This document shows, in pieces, positions 16,331 to 27,300 of a stretch of DNA of 60,000 nt (position 1 is its first letter; each line of letters starts with the position of its first letter). The stretch is from Symsagittifera roscoffensis. Taxonomy: Eukaryota > Xenacoelomorpha > Acoela > Convolutidae. A program made the position numbers and the translations under genes. The notes below the pieces were generated by a model that saw nothing but the letters and a program-made list of their open reading frames with translations, was not told where the DNA came from and did no database searches. Where the stretch lies: assembly GCF_963678635.1 (NCBI RefSeq), contig NC_087065.1, positions 52,149,858 to 52,209,857 on the forward strand. Direction: 5' to 3'.

Positions 16331-18286
16331 ATGACGAACTGTGATCCAGATTTATCTGTTAACTGCTCTGAGCCGACAGGAGAATCTTTTATTTGCAGTC
16401 AGTGTGATTCGAATTATAGCTCTGACGAGAAATACAGATGCGTGACCTGTAACTACTGTAATTTTTGCTCAAATTGTATATCTCCTCATACTATAAAAGC
16501 GCACACTATCATAGACTATATGGGACGAACGCCACTAAATTGCGCGCACCATTCTTTGCTTGTGTATCTTTTTTGCGAAACTTGCGAAGTTTGTTTATGT
16601 GCTCTGTGTGTACCAAAACACTCTCGTCACACCTTCATAGAAATTGTGAAAAAAGCTACTGAATGCAGAAAAGAAGTATTTAGATTGCTAGACGAGAGTG
16701 ATGCACTAGCTAAGCCTTTGAAGTCTCAATTGCAAAGTTTAACTGATGTAAAACAGGCTATAATAGGAAGTGAAGCTGACGACCAGTTTGACCCGGCTAA
16801 TATGCTAGAAATTATAAGACCATCAGTGGAAGCTGCGTGTGATGAGATGCGACGAAATTTAGAGACTAATGAGACAACTTTCGACGATGAAATGGGCGTA
16901 ATGCGTTCTTTCGCTGTCGCAAATGATTCAATGACAGGAGAAATTAAAAGTTTATTACAGTTGAATGATTCTGAATTGGTGAAATGTTTATATGAAAAAC
17001 TGAAGTCGTTAAAAGATGTCTTGGAAAATTGTAGAAAGTCAATAACTGAGAAATATCGATGCATTGTGTCGGTGAAAAGACTAGATTCAGAGCCAAAGTA
17101 TGAAAATCTGGTACGAGCAATCAGAGAGTTCATTCTTCCTGAACAAGATATTATGTTAGCTTCTTTGCAAAAAAGTCGATACCTCCAAATAACTATTGGT
17201 AAGTTGAGCGTTACTGGTAAATCGAAAACAAGAATTGTTGGCAAATATCTTTTTGAGATATGGGAAAACAGATATTTGTATTTACATCTGAAAGATGCAA
17301 TACCGAATTTCAGAGGGAAAAGATATTTATTAGATGAAGGACAGGTGTTTCCAAATTTTTTTGTTGTGGAGAACGATCCACCTCTTTTTGTTCAGCAAAT
17401 AATTGAGCAAGCCGATGTTCCTGAAGCGGAAACAAAAGTTTCGAATTTCAGGCTGAAGTTTGCAAAAGTTACTCAACCAAATTGCGAAATATCCAACGCG
17501 ACGCCTCAAAGTTCAGTAGACACAAAAATTACACCATCTTCTAGTGATTTCCCAAAACAAAAAAAAAGTAAAAAGTTCGCCAACAAATCGGAAATTAAGT
17601 CTCAATCCGGTTTTGCGAGGCTGGACACCGGCAGTAACGTCATCGCTCAAAAACTACACTGGGAAGAGTTGTCACTGGAAAACATCTGGGGAGACCCGCG
17701 TAATTTACTGGCAGTTCGAGTGCTTCTAACTGAAGATGCGAAGAACACAGCAGAAGTTTTTTATTGGAGTAAAGACGATTTATCAATAAAAAGTACTCAC
17801 TCAGATTTTATTGTTCAATGCGCCTCGAAGCCTATCTCTTTCTATCTCTCTGAAGATCTTCTCGTTTTCATAGAAACTAATGATGAAAACGAAGCATGCT
17901 CGATCTATAATGTAGAACGATGGAAGCCTAGCTTGGAAAGCTACACAGTTATAACTACGCCACATCTAGAAAATCATAAAACTTCAAAAAATTGGTTAAT
18001 CTCTAGGAACGGAAGCCTGGTTAATGTTTCTCTAGTTTTAGTCGACATTGATAATCAAATTATCTTAATTTTGGTGAAAAAACCAGGCAGCAATGACTAC
18101 AAATCTTCTCAATTTCCCTGGAAAGTTATTGCAGTTGTTGAGATTTCGCCGAAATTTGAAACAGATATTGAAACTGTTGTAATATCCTGGATAACAATTT
18201 CTACCAATGGTCATGTTGACTATCTTCTTCGCTGTCTGTTAGCCGATGGAAGTGTCAGGCAACTATGTTCAGTCGCTGCTCTGTGA
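16331..18286 (+). CDS. Double B-box protein, TRIM-like without RING
   Basis: 651 aa in a single exon. The frame is open from GTG 16316, but the first ATG is 16331 (MTNCDPDL). B-box 1 spans about residues 22-58 (CSQC, CVTC, CNFCSNC, H, H); B-box 2 spans 71-100 (CAHH, CETC, CLCALC, H-S-R-H). A helical, probably coiled-coil region follows to about residue 270, as in TRIM proteins, but no RING finger precedes the B-boxes. The C-terminal 350 residues are beta-rich with repeated hydrophobic strands and may form a propeller, which is an inference. TRIM-family proteins act as cytoplasmic scaffolds or ubiquitin ligases; without a RING, scaffolding is more likely. Upstream, TTTTTTTTCAG at 16,268-16,277 could be a splice acceptor for a 5' exon. 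The neighbouring copies are truncated duplicates. Confidence 0.85.
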   Translation: MTNCDPDLSVNCSEPTGESFICSQCDSNYSSDEKYRCVTCNYCNFCSNCISPHTIKAHTIIDYMGRTPLNCAHHSLLVYLFCETCEVCLCALCVPKHSRHTFIEIVKKATECRKEVFRLLDESDALAKPLKSQLQSLTDVKQAIIGSEADDQFDPANMLEIIRPSVEAACDEMRRNLETNETTFDDEMGVMRSFAVANDSMTGEIKSLLQLNDSELVKCLYEKLKSLKDVLENCRKSITEKYRCIVSVKRLDSEPKYENLVRAIREFILPEQDIMLASLQKSRYLQITIGKLSVTGKSKTRIVGKYLFEIWENRYLYLHLKDAIPNFRGKRYLLDEGQVFPNFFVVENDPPLFVQQIIEQADVPEAETKVSNFRLKFAKVTQPNCEISNATPQSSVDTKITPSSSDFPKQKKSKKFANKSEIKSQSGFARLDTGSNVIAQKLHWEELSLENIWGDPRNLLAVRVLLTEDAKNTAEVFYWSKDDLSIKSTHSDFIVQCASKPISFYLSEDLLVFIETNDENEACSIYNVERWKPSLESYTVITTPHLENHKTSKNWLISRNGSLVNVSLVLVDIDNQIILILVKKPGSNDYKSSQFPWKVIAVVEISPKFETDIETVVISWITISTNGHVDYLLRCLLADGSVRQLCSVAAL

Positions 18287-19149
18287 TTTGAGCACTGCTA
18301 AAAAGAAAAGGCTATAGGAGGGTAGACCAGAAAAACTTATCTTTTTAAGAATATTGACTATGCAGCTGGAGCAGTTCAAACTTATCGCCGCCGTTATTCT
18401 TACTCACATGCAATTTGAAAACAGTTTCAGTTTTATAAATTTGTAAATTTAAGCCAATTAACTGTGTCCCGTTGAACGTTGGGCTCGATATCAAATGCTT
18501 CACTAAATAGCTCTAAGTACAAAGTTTTAATATCGAGGTGAAACTTTTGCCTGCTTAATAGATTGTTGGGCTATTGATTTGTTCTTCACCTGATCGCAGT
18601 TGGCTCCGGGAACTTGCCTTCTGCTCATTGCACTCATCCGCGTTGTCTATGTATTTAGTTTATAGTTTTTATAAGTTTGCGCTCGAATATGATAAATTAC
18701 TCGATGTTGTTAATTGCTGTTAGAGTGAACTGAACCTTGGCAACCGAAGTATTAACCCAATTGCAGCTCAACCAAGACTAGGCAAATTTCATTTTGAGTT
18801 TTGCCTTAAATGAAAATTGAAGAGGACCCTCTGCTTGAAGAGAACTCAATTAAAGTGAAAAAATATCAATATAATTCGATGCTCTCTTACAATTCCAGAT
18901 CTAGTTGAGATGTATATTGAGGTTAATAATTGCTTTAAAGTTGTATGTGAAGGTTCCAAATTCGTCTGCTTTAATCGCATGGTCGTCTCGGATAATTTTT
19001 TTTTTTGAAAATCCAATTTGTTCTTTTAGGGTTATCTCAACTCTTGGGCCTGGCAGTCGTTGTTTTTAGTAGCTACTGGGGCTTCTTCCGGCCCTTTATT
19101 CACTTTTCTTCAATTGGTGTGTTCGGCCTTTGAATTCCTGTTTATCTAT

Positions 19150-19640
19150 CTTTTTTATGTCAATGAACGTAGTAAAGACACTTATATAGGCGTTGAGACG
19201 ATTTTTTTGCACATATGATTTTAATTCAAGTTCAGCTCATTTCCTTTGGGAAAAGAAAGGCGCCATCTACTATCGAACAGCAGAAGTGTGAAGGTCACAA
19301 AAAACTTGATTGGCTTCTGATTTCAAAAATAGACTTAAATTTTCTGAATTCCCAGCGGAATAATAAAGCTACCTGTTGAACCAGTTTTTCAAATTGGGCT
19401 AACTTTATAAAAAGTCAATCATCAATTGATCTTGAGAATGAAGAGCGTTTTGAGCATATATATATATTTTTTGAAGTTCGCCAGTTGTAGCTTTAAACAA
19501 ACAAAAATCAGTTTTTTTTATGTTTCTTTACGTTCAGTAACATATTTGCAACTGTATGTTGGCTATCTTTATTTTTTCTGGAAGGAGGCAGTTTTAGTTA
19601 TTACAAATTGATCGATGAAACTTTCCAAATCGACTAATCT
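19150..19640 (+). repeat. Dispersed repeat family A, copy 1
   Basis: Shares ordered blocks with 28,270-28,770 and 38,095-38,560: TCATTTCCTTTG, AAAAGGAAGG-like, CACTATC, TTGGCTTCT, TTTCCCAGCG (here TTCCCAGCGG), and TTTTCAAATTGGG. Identity is partial. No ORF, no clear terminal repeats. Class unknown. Confidence 0.65.
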
Positions 19641-21310
19641 ATCAAGGATAGGTTTTGATGCCTTATTTTCTTATCTCCCTCGGAAGTTTTATCCTCTTGC
19701 GGAATTTCTATTTTCTTTTTAGATTTGAAAGGTGCTAAGTTGCGATCTTTTCTTAACCAATTTCTTCATAGTTCTCGCTTCTATTGATAATATTCCAACA
19801 TTTTTTTTGAAATAATGGGAGCTTGACATCTGAGACTACTGATTGTTGCTGCGTTTGTTGCGGAAGCTGTCAGAAATTTAGCGGGTCTTTATATAATCTG
19901 TTGCTTCATGTATTTTTGTGTTCATTCTTTGAATGGACGATCGCATTGCATTCTAATTAAGATTTACTTTCCTTTTGTTGCGCCGCCATTATTTTCTATG
20001 CCATTTGTTTTTTCTGAGCCTTCGTTTCGTCGAGCTCTCTCAACGCTTTGTAAATGTTTTTTTTTGCCCTCCTTACGTTTTACAAATGTTTCTATCGCGC
20101 TGTCTTCGTCCGTTTGATCGAATTTGGGCACCCGTCCGTGCATCCTGCTTATCATCCAACGACATAAGCAGACGCTTCCTAAATGAACACACAATGAAAG
20201 CACCAAGCCGGTTGGACTTACTGGTCGGGTTTGACCTAAGTAGGCAGCTTTTTCTTTAAAGTTGATGGGAGAGCCAGCTATTAAGAAAATCGAAGCTGCT
20301 GATTTAACGTCTTGACCTCAAACTGTTTTAGTCAATTACACGTCAAACTTTTTAATGACAATTGATTTACCTCTCCCAGTGATTGAACTGTATGAAAAAA
20401 GTCGATCATCAGTTGGTCTTGAATTTCGAAGGGCTTTTAAAGCATATAGTTTTTCTTTATAGTTCGTTAGTTGAATTTAAAAAAAAGAATAAGATTTTTT
20501 TGTTTCCTTGTGTTCAGTGAAGTATTTGCAACTCTTTGGTTATTTTTTGAAGGAAGCAGTTTTAGTAATTACAAATTGATCGCTGAAACTGACTAGTATA
20601 CCAAGGATAGACTTCTGAAAACATGTTAATGGACTCAGCATTATGATCAAATGGCTGAAAGCAGTGCGAAAGAAACATGTCTAAGGCGTTGGGAGAGTGA
20701 AACAAAAACTGCTCGACACAATGGAAGGCTCAGAATAAATATAAGACATGAAAAATGTTGGCGGCGCTACGAAGCTAAAGGAAGTCTTAAATTATATAGG
20801 AGTTTCTACTTTGTTTTCTGTTTTAAAGGTGCTAATTAATAATTTTTCTTAAGGCAATTTCTTCATAATTCCCGTTTCTATTTTAATCTGCTCGAAGTTT
20901 TTTGAAATTATGGGAATTATGCGACTAATTGTTGTTGTTGCATCATTTGTGGAAGCTGCCAGAAGTTATGCAGTTAATGATAGAAACTCTTGCTCTATGT
21001 AATTTGGTGTTGATCCTGTTCATAGAAGATCGCAATGCATTCGAACTAAGATTTCCTTTCGCTTTCTAAGTCTTCTTTTTTCTGAGCTTTCTGTTTCGTT
21101 TTTCTTTTGCCATCTCTACGCCTTAGTCATTTTTCGGTCGCACTTACTTCAACCGTTTGATCGTATTTCACCTCTACAAGCAGACGCTTCCTAAGTGATA
21201 ACACAGTATGCGCACAAAGCTGGTTGGATTTACTGATCGGGGTTGACAGAAGTAGGAATTTTTATCCTTAAATTCGACGGAAGGACCTGCTTTCAAAAGT
21301 TTGAACTTCG
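19390..21310 (+). repeat. Diverged tandem duplication of about 1 kb
   Basis: Blocks in 19,390-20,290 recur in the same order in 20,385-21,310. Examples are AATTACAAATTGATCG-type (19,60x and 20,57x), GATCGCATTGCATTC/GATCGCAATGCATTC (19,93x and 21,03x), and AAGCAGACGCTTCCTAA (20,166 and 21,178). The copies differ by many substitutions and indels, so the event is old. Confidence 0.7.
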
Positions 21311-24300
21311 CAGCTGCTGATTTAGCGTCTGTACTTCAAACTTTGATACTCAAGATCACATACAAACCTTTAAATGACGAATGATTTAGCTCTCTCAGTG
21401 GCCAACAGTTTCGATTGCGACTGGAACTCCGTTATAAATCTAGACAAGCATTGTGATTCAGCTTTGAAAGTTTTATCATTTTCAATGGCGAATGGAAAAT
21501 TCTCCTGTCAGAGAAATGCATTCCCACTAAATTCCTAGTTATTTTGCCAAACTTTGAATTGCATAATTGTGACGAGACATATGATATGAAGAAACTAGCT
21601 AAAGTTTGTTTTGTCACCTGAAAAATTTACAAAGTGTTAAAACAGCTTCATTTCTTCATTCAGAACAACACAACTCCAATATACGGCAAAAGCAAGCCCC
21701 CACACTAGTTATATCAGCCCTTGCATCGTTGAGGTTTTTCGAAGGTGGCGTTATTCTCGGAAAATTTGAGACTTTTAATGACTAGGAGTTTTTGGATCCT
21801 ACAATGATAAGTCTAAAGAAAAGCCTAATTGCTCAAATTATCTACACTCTGATAGAACATTTTGATTTAAAAACTTGTCATAGTAACAAGTGAGTTAAAC
21901 TCAAGCAAAAACGCGCTTGTTAAACTCAAGCAAAAGGCCAAATAAGAGATATATAAAATTAAAACTGGGAAGCGGTTTAAGCGAACTTTGAAGTTTTTTC
22001 ATTAAAACATCTTATTGCGATCGACTTCTTCTCTACACAGCAGATTAACTTCAACAATGAAACGTTCTCGGCACTGCTTGCGAGTATTTTTGCAAATGTT
22101 AAATTGTACTGGTCGCCCTCTTCTCCTTTTGCATTAACATGTTATTTTCGATCTTCACAGTTTATCTTCAGTTGTTTTAATTGTCGCTATTTTACTATTC
22201 GGAAAGCGCTTTTTACGTTTAACGATTTTTTTTGGAGTACCGAAGGTGCGAGTCATGCGCTAGCTCATACTTAATCGCTATCTGCGGTGCTTTGCTCTGA
22301 GTCTATTGCTCAAACCTTTGTTCAGACCACGTATGTCTGCTGGAATGGCTTTCAGTGGCACAGCGTCAACAATCAATATCTTAATTCCGCGGTCATTCAA
22401 TTAGTCTCGGAGTTCATAGAAATGGTCTACCACATCTCCTAAGTGCGCCCCTAATAAATATGGATCAGCCTGTACAAAACTCTAAGAATCGCCGGTTCTC
22501 TTTCAGGATCACATTCACTCTGTTATCCATTCTACTATTCTATAATTAAGGTCGATGATTCCGTCTTGCTACTCTATTTCAAGAGAAGAAAACGATTTCT
22601 TCGACATTGTGCAGACTGACAAGCGGTATGCTACCGTTCTCGGATTTCAAAGCAAATTGTGTTCGGTGCAGTTATTTTTCGGGTTAGATGAACGAAATCT
22701 GATGTTAGTTTAGTTGTGCTGATTAGTTAAGTTTGTCTAAAAGATATTATAACAGAACAGCTGGTATCATTAGGAAGTGCTAATTTCTCCAATCACCCTT
22801 TGATCGTATTTCAAAAAGTTTCTGTTCCACAGACATTCAAAATTCTCTTCGCAATTTGATGTAAATTTGCTGTATTTTTTTTCCATGTGTTCTTTTGCTT
22901 ATATTTATAAGAATTTCCTAACGAATAACGAACCTGTGCTATAAATTGTTTTTAAAATGCCTTTTTTGTTAATAAAGCGAAAGTTTAGAAATGTTTAATT
23001 GAAAAATAAATTATCTTTTTCCAGCGTAGCGATGTAGCTGAAAGAAATCTTACTATCCATCCTAGAACAAGAGAATTCCTCGTCACAAGTTTTTTATCTC
23101 ATTCGCTTTCACATTTTTTTGGCAGCTCTTTTAGATAGACGGCTGAAATCTTCAAGCATGGCCGATGAGGTCATTTAAAGGAATCTGGCTGGATCAAAAC
23201 TTGATAACTCTTCTTGGTAGGCGCTCTTGGGCCAGTCACTTGGGCTCTTGGGCCACTCGTTAGAGTGGTATTTTGTTGAAATTTTTTCGTAATTTTGAGT
23301 TTATAACCATAATTTTTCTTTGGAAAGCTAACGAACTTAAATTTCTCATTATATAGTGCGAAAATGACAACAGTTGAAAAAGTTTCTTTGTCCCACGTCG
23401 AAAAAGGGACCTGCTTAGACAATTTAAATATTTATTCACTAAAACTTAGACGTTTCTTTCACATGTTTCAACCGCATCAATGACTGTTTGTCTTAATGTA
23501 ATGACTCAGACGAATCTAATAAAGTTTTTGAAACTAATATTATTTGCGCTTGCTATTAGCAAGCGTTATCAAATCGGAATATAGACTTTTTCCGGGTTAA
23601 CAATAATTTTGAACTCTTAGCTGTTTATGAGGATTTTCATCAAGTTGAACACATCTCCATCGAGTAAGAATTGACTGAATAAACACCACTTCATCAACAG
23701 GTTTTTTCAAGGTTTGACCTTCAAGGTTTTTCAAGTTTTTTAAAATACATTTTCTTTCAGGTACGTTGGAAAAGTTTTAGTCAGGTATCTTGGTTAATAG
23801 TAAAATAATTGTTACAAAACGTGAAGAAATACTTCGTTTTTATGTTAGTTTAGAAATAAAGTTTCAATCTCTTTGTACGTTGACAATAGAAGAGTTTTAC
23901 TCCGGAGCGAACTAGTTTTATAAGCTTAACATGAACTTTATTGACTTTTTTCTTGAGTTTATTGAGTTTTTTCGAACAGTAATGTTTGGTGACAGCTTGT
24001 TGATTTTTAGAATTATCGATTTTCAGAAATTCAAGCAAAAAGCCAGTTGCTCTGAAAGTAGCAAAAGGTTTTCCGACTTCAGCCGTTCTGCATGAAAAAG
24101 CTTGATTGCAAAAGAAAAGAATGCGAGGCATTAATAAGCTTCCCGAGGGATGCAATGAAATCCCTACACCAATAAAATTTATTTGCAACGATACACCTGT
24201 GATGTTCCTTAAAAAAATTAAAATTATTCGAAACAATTCAAAAAAATTGTTTCAACAATTTGATTTTCTGCGAAATTATTTGAACTTTTTTATATCGATT

Positions 24301-24689
24301 TATTTTTTTTCATCAGTAAAGTAATTCAAAATTAATAAATACTGATGTTCTCTATTTTGAGCAGTTTTTTCCAAGTTATATATATAAGCTCAAGTAGTAA
24401 ATTTTGATTAGCTTAAGTTTTAAATTAGCTTAAGTAATTTTTAATGACATCATTGTTCGTCTTATCAGACAAAGCACAAGCGCGTACTATGAAAAAAAAA
24501 TGCGTTCCTATTTGTAATTTCGAATCACTGTTCTCTGATTTTAATTAATGATGCGGCAAATTAAAAGAAATTTTTTTTTCAATAGATTTTAATGAATTCA
24601 CATTGTTGACATTCGAGAAAAACTGGCTAACATGCAAGATAATAGAACATTAACTATTTTAGAGTTAAACAGAACGACTGCTCAATTTT

Positions 24690-26250
24690 TCATCATGATG
24701 AAGTACTGAAGGTTATTAAAACTCTTAAAAACAAATCGTCTAGTGATCTTGATGGCATAATTAATAAAATGATTAAATTATGTGCTGAGGTAATTAGCTA
24801 TCCAATATCTAATTTGTTCAATCAAATGTTCATCTATGAAAAATTTCCAGATGTGTTTAAATTAGCCAAAGTTCTACCTTTTCATGAGAAGGATTTTTAC
24901 GAAAACCCATCCTTTTTCAGACCAATAAGCCTTGCTTTCATCAATTAGTGAAGTTATCGAAAAAATGCTTTTCAATCGTGTATTGAAATTTACAAATAAG
25001 TTGAACATCCTTGCAGCAGAATAGTTTGGTTTCAGGAAAAATCGTTCATGAATCCACCCTATCATAACAGCAACAGAAATTATGCGGTCATGCAAAGATT
25101 CGAAAAACATAGGAATGGAGTTTTATAGAGCGTTTGTTACTATCGATCATACTATTCTGATGCAAAAGCTTGAAGGCATATGCTACAACCTAATACAATC
25201 ATTTTTAACTGACCGTTTTCAATACGTATCCTCAAATGAAAAGAATTGGAATTTGTTAAAGATTAAATACGGTGTTCCACAGGGCTCGGTACTTGGGCCG
25301 CTGCTGTTTCTACGATACTTGAATGACCTTCCTATCAATTAAAAAAACTAATAAATGTGTCTTTTCGGTGATTACACAACGCTGTTTTGCACTTATAAAC
25401 ATTTAGGAGCAGTGCAGGAATTTAAAGAATAAGTTGAAAATGTAGCTAATTTTGGTCAGAAAACACAAAAATGCGAAGTATCTCTCGGAGGAGAAAAAAT
25501 GGAATATGTAGGTAACTTCAAATATTTACGCGTCGTAATAGAAAATAATTTGGTTTTTCATCAGCATGTTGATAATATTTGCAAAAAGTTAGCTCGTTTT
25601 AATGTTTTAACATATCAAGCAAGGAAGGTTTTTTTTCTCGAAAACTCATCCTGAGATTTCTAAATGTTTTGCCAAGCCCGATATATCATATGGCTTACTA
25701 GCAAATGGTTGTTCAACAAAAAATGTTCTGCGAAATGGTTTTTGCAAAAACGGACATTCAGAACTATATTTTCAAAATGAAAGTTCGAAACCGTGATGTC
25801 AATTTTTCATGAATACAAAATTGAAACCGTCTTCGAAATCTTTTTTGATCAATTACATAAAAAAGCTATTGATCAGTTGCTTAAAAAAATTTCCGCGAAG
25901 AAGAATTTTCACAAGAGCTCGCGAATCAAAAATTTACTACTAGTAAGAACAAATGGGCTGCACAGGTCGTTCAGCCAGAGAAGAAAAAAGTTTTTACAGT
26001 TTTTTATCCTCAAACAAACTGCTACCTGACAATTTAAAACAATTAAAGACAAGCGAAATTAATAAATACAGGTAGATAGATAAGAACTGTTTTCTGATAA
26101 ATAATTCGATTTAAATGAAACCATTTTTTATATTTGTTAGTATCTTGATCCTCGTGTTTTTGGTTTTCCAGGGTCTCGCCTCGATGAGCCGCAGGGCTCG
26201 TGCGCGATCCTTGTGAAGAAATGTTGTATACGTATATTTTCTCACTAATT
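24690..26250 (+). mobile_element. Dead non-LTR (LINE) retrotransposon fragment
   Basis: Broken pieces of a reverse transcriptase occur in order on the plus strand. About 24,704-24,950 reads VIKTLKNKSSSDLDGI and RPISLA-like blocks. 25,082-25,342 holds the TIDHTIL block and GVPQGSVLGPLLF. The catalytic FADD position reads F-G-D-Y (about 25,36x). About 25,490-25,610 reads the NFKYLRVVI-type thumb region. Stops and frame changes separate them. The 5' end is missing. A GC-richer tail with GGGTCTCGCCTCGATGAGC at about 26,171 probably belongs to the 3' UTR. The block order fits Jockey/CR1-like elements. Confidence 0.75.
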
Positions 26251-27300
26251 AATTCAATTCATTGTATTACACATCCGTTGAAAAAACTAAAGAACCTAAC
26301 CGATTCAAGTTAAAAAAAACTTACCATGAACACCTAATGTGAAAAGATCAACAAAAATGTTTTTTTTTCCACTTAAAATCCTAAATATTTTTTGGCTTGA
26401 AAGTTATATATTCCTTTCGACCTCTGCATGTTGAATTTATGATTGCTCCGCTCCTCCACTGGACTTAACTGAGCTAAATTCTGGACGAGTGGCATTGTAG
26501 GCGTTATTCAGTATTCAAAAAACCCTTTGTCTAAGTTTCCTCTCAACTTCTTTTGTTTAGAAGGGGCCATTGAATTAGGTCAAATTGCATGATATTTTGA
26601 TAACTATAGTCAGTTTAACATTAAAATTGCGTGGTCAGCCTCTCATCAAGTTTTGTCTAATGCAGTCTGAAAAACGAAAAAAAATTAAGAATCCGAACCA
26701 TGGTCAAAATTCGTTTCCGCTTTTCGAGTGGTCGGAACAATTATTTAAACACAGACTGGAAGAGTAAATCGATCGGCAGAAAAAATATATGTTTTTTTTT
26801 AATTTAGAGGTTGTTAAGAAAATCTGAGAATCAAATATCACACGCGGCACTCAAAATTTTTGCCGTATATTGGCTTTAAAAGGGGCAGCTTTGATAAACA
26901 ATCTGTTGTACTTCTGAGTAAAAAAAAAATCAATCGCCTTCCGATTGTGGCGCGCAAGAAGTCTAGGAGTGATCACAATATGAGTTAAGCTTTGAAATTT
27001 TTTAGTGTTGGTAGATGAGTCCTCGTTATTGATTATTATATTTTCCGAGAAAAAAGCAATTTGGAACTATTTGCCTCAATTTTTAGTCGTTTATTAAAAA
27101 TTGTTTTTAGATAAAACTTGTATCTATAATCTTACTGCATGGATGTTTGAAACCACGAAAATTAAACTGTCTTCAACGGACCTGTTAAAAAATTGCTCGG
27201 GCGTTTTGTTCAGTGATAAATGACGACCGTGCAGTGAAAACCCAAAAAGCAATAGGGGCGCTACTTAAGTACTTGTTTGGTTTCGACGCTCGGAACTGAT
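26251..27300. other. Intergenic region upstream of the transporter gene
   Basis: AT-rich, no supported gene. It should contain the promoter of the OATP gene that starts at 27,301, but no clear TATA box or initiator was identified. Confidence 0.4.

Larger units (their letters stand above)
12375..16791 (+). repeat. Three-copy tandem array of the B-box gene 5' region
   Basis: Copy 1 runs from 12,375 to about 14,158, copy 2 from 14,159 to about 15,024, and copy 3 from about 15,025 into the intact gene. Offsets are 1774 bp (copy 1 to 2) and 2640 bp (copy 1 to 3). Copies 1 and 3 looked identical over about 1.77 kb except for one base (T at 13734, C at 16374). Copy 2 lacks 908 bp (equivalent of 12,857-13,764). 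Both junctions read GACCAGTTTGA-TATTTCA-GATATTTC, with seven extra bases. Confidence 0.92.
18287..24689. other. Long gene-poor region with diverged repeats
   Basis: No convincing gene. It holds the dispersed repeat near 19,150-19,640, a diverged tandem duplication at 19,390-21,310, a possible coding fossil on the minus strand at about 22,260-22,560, and otherwise AT-rich sequence with frequent stops in all frames. Confidence 0.6.

Noticed and set aside
10371-18286. CRISPR-like array in the minisatellite region
   Set aside because: Units are diverged tandem repeats without unique spacers, in a eukaryotic genome.
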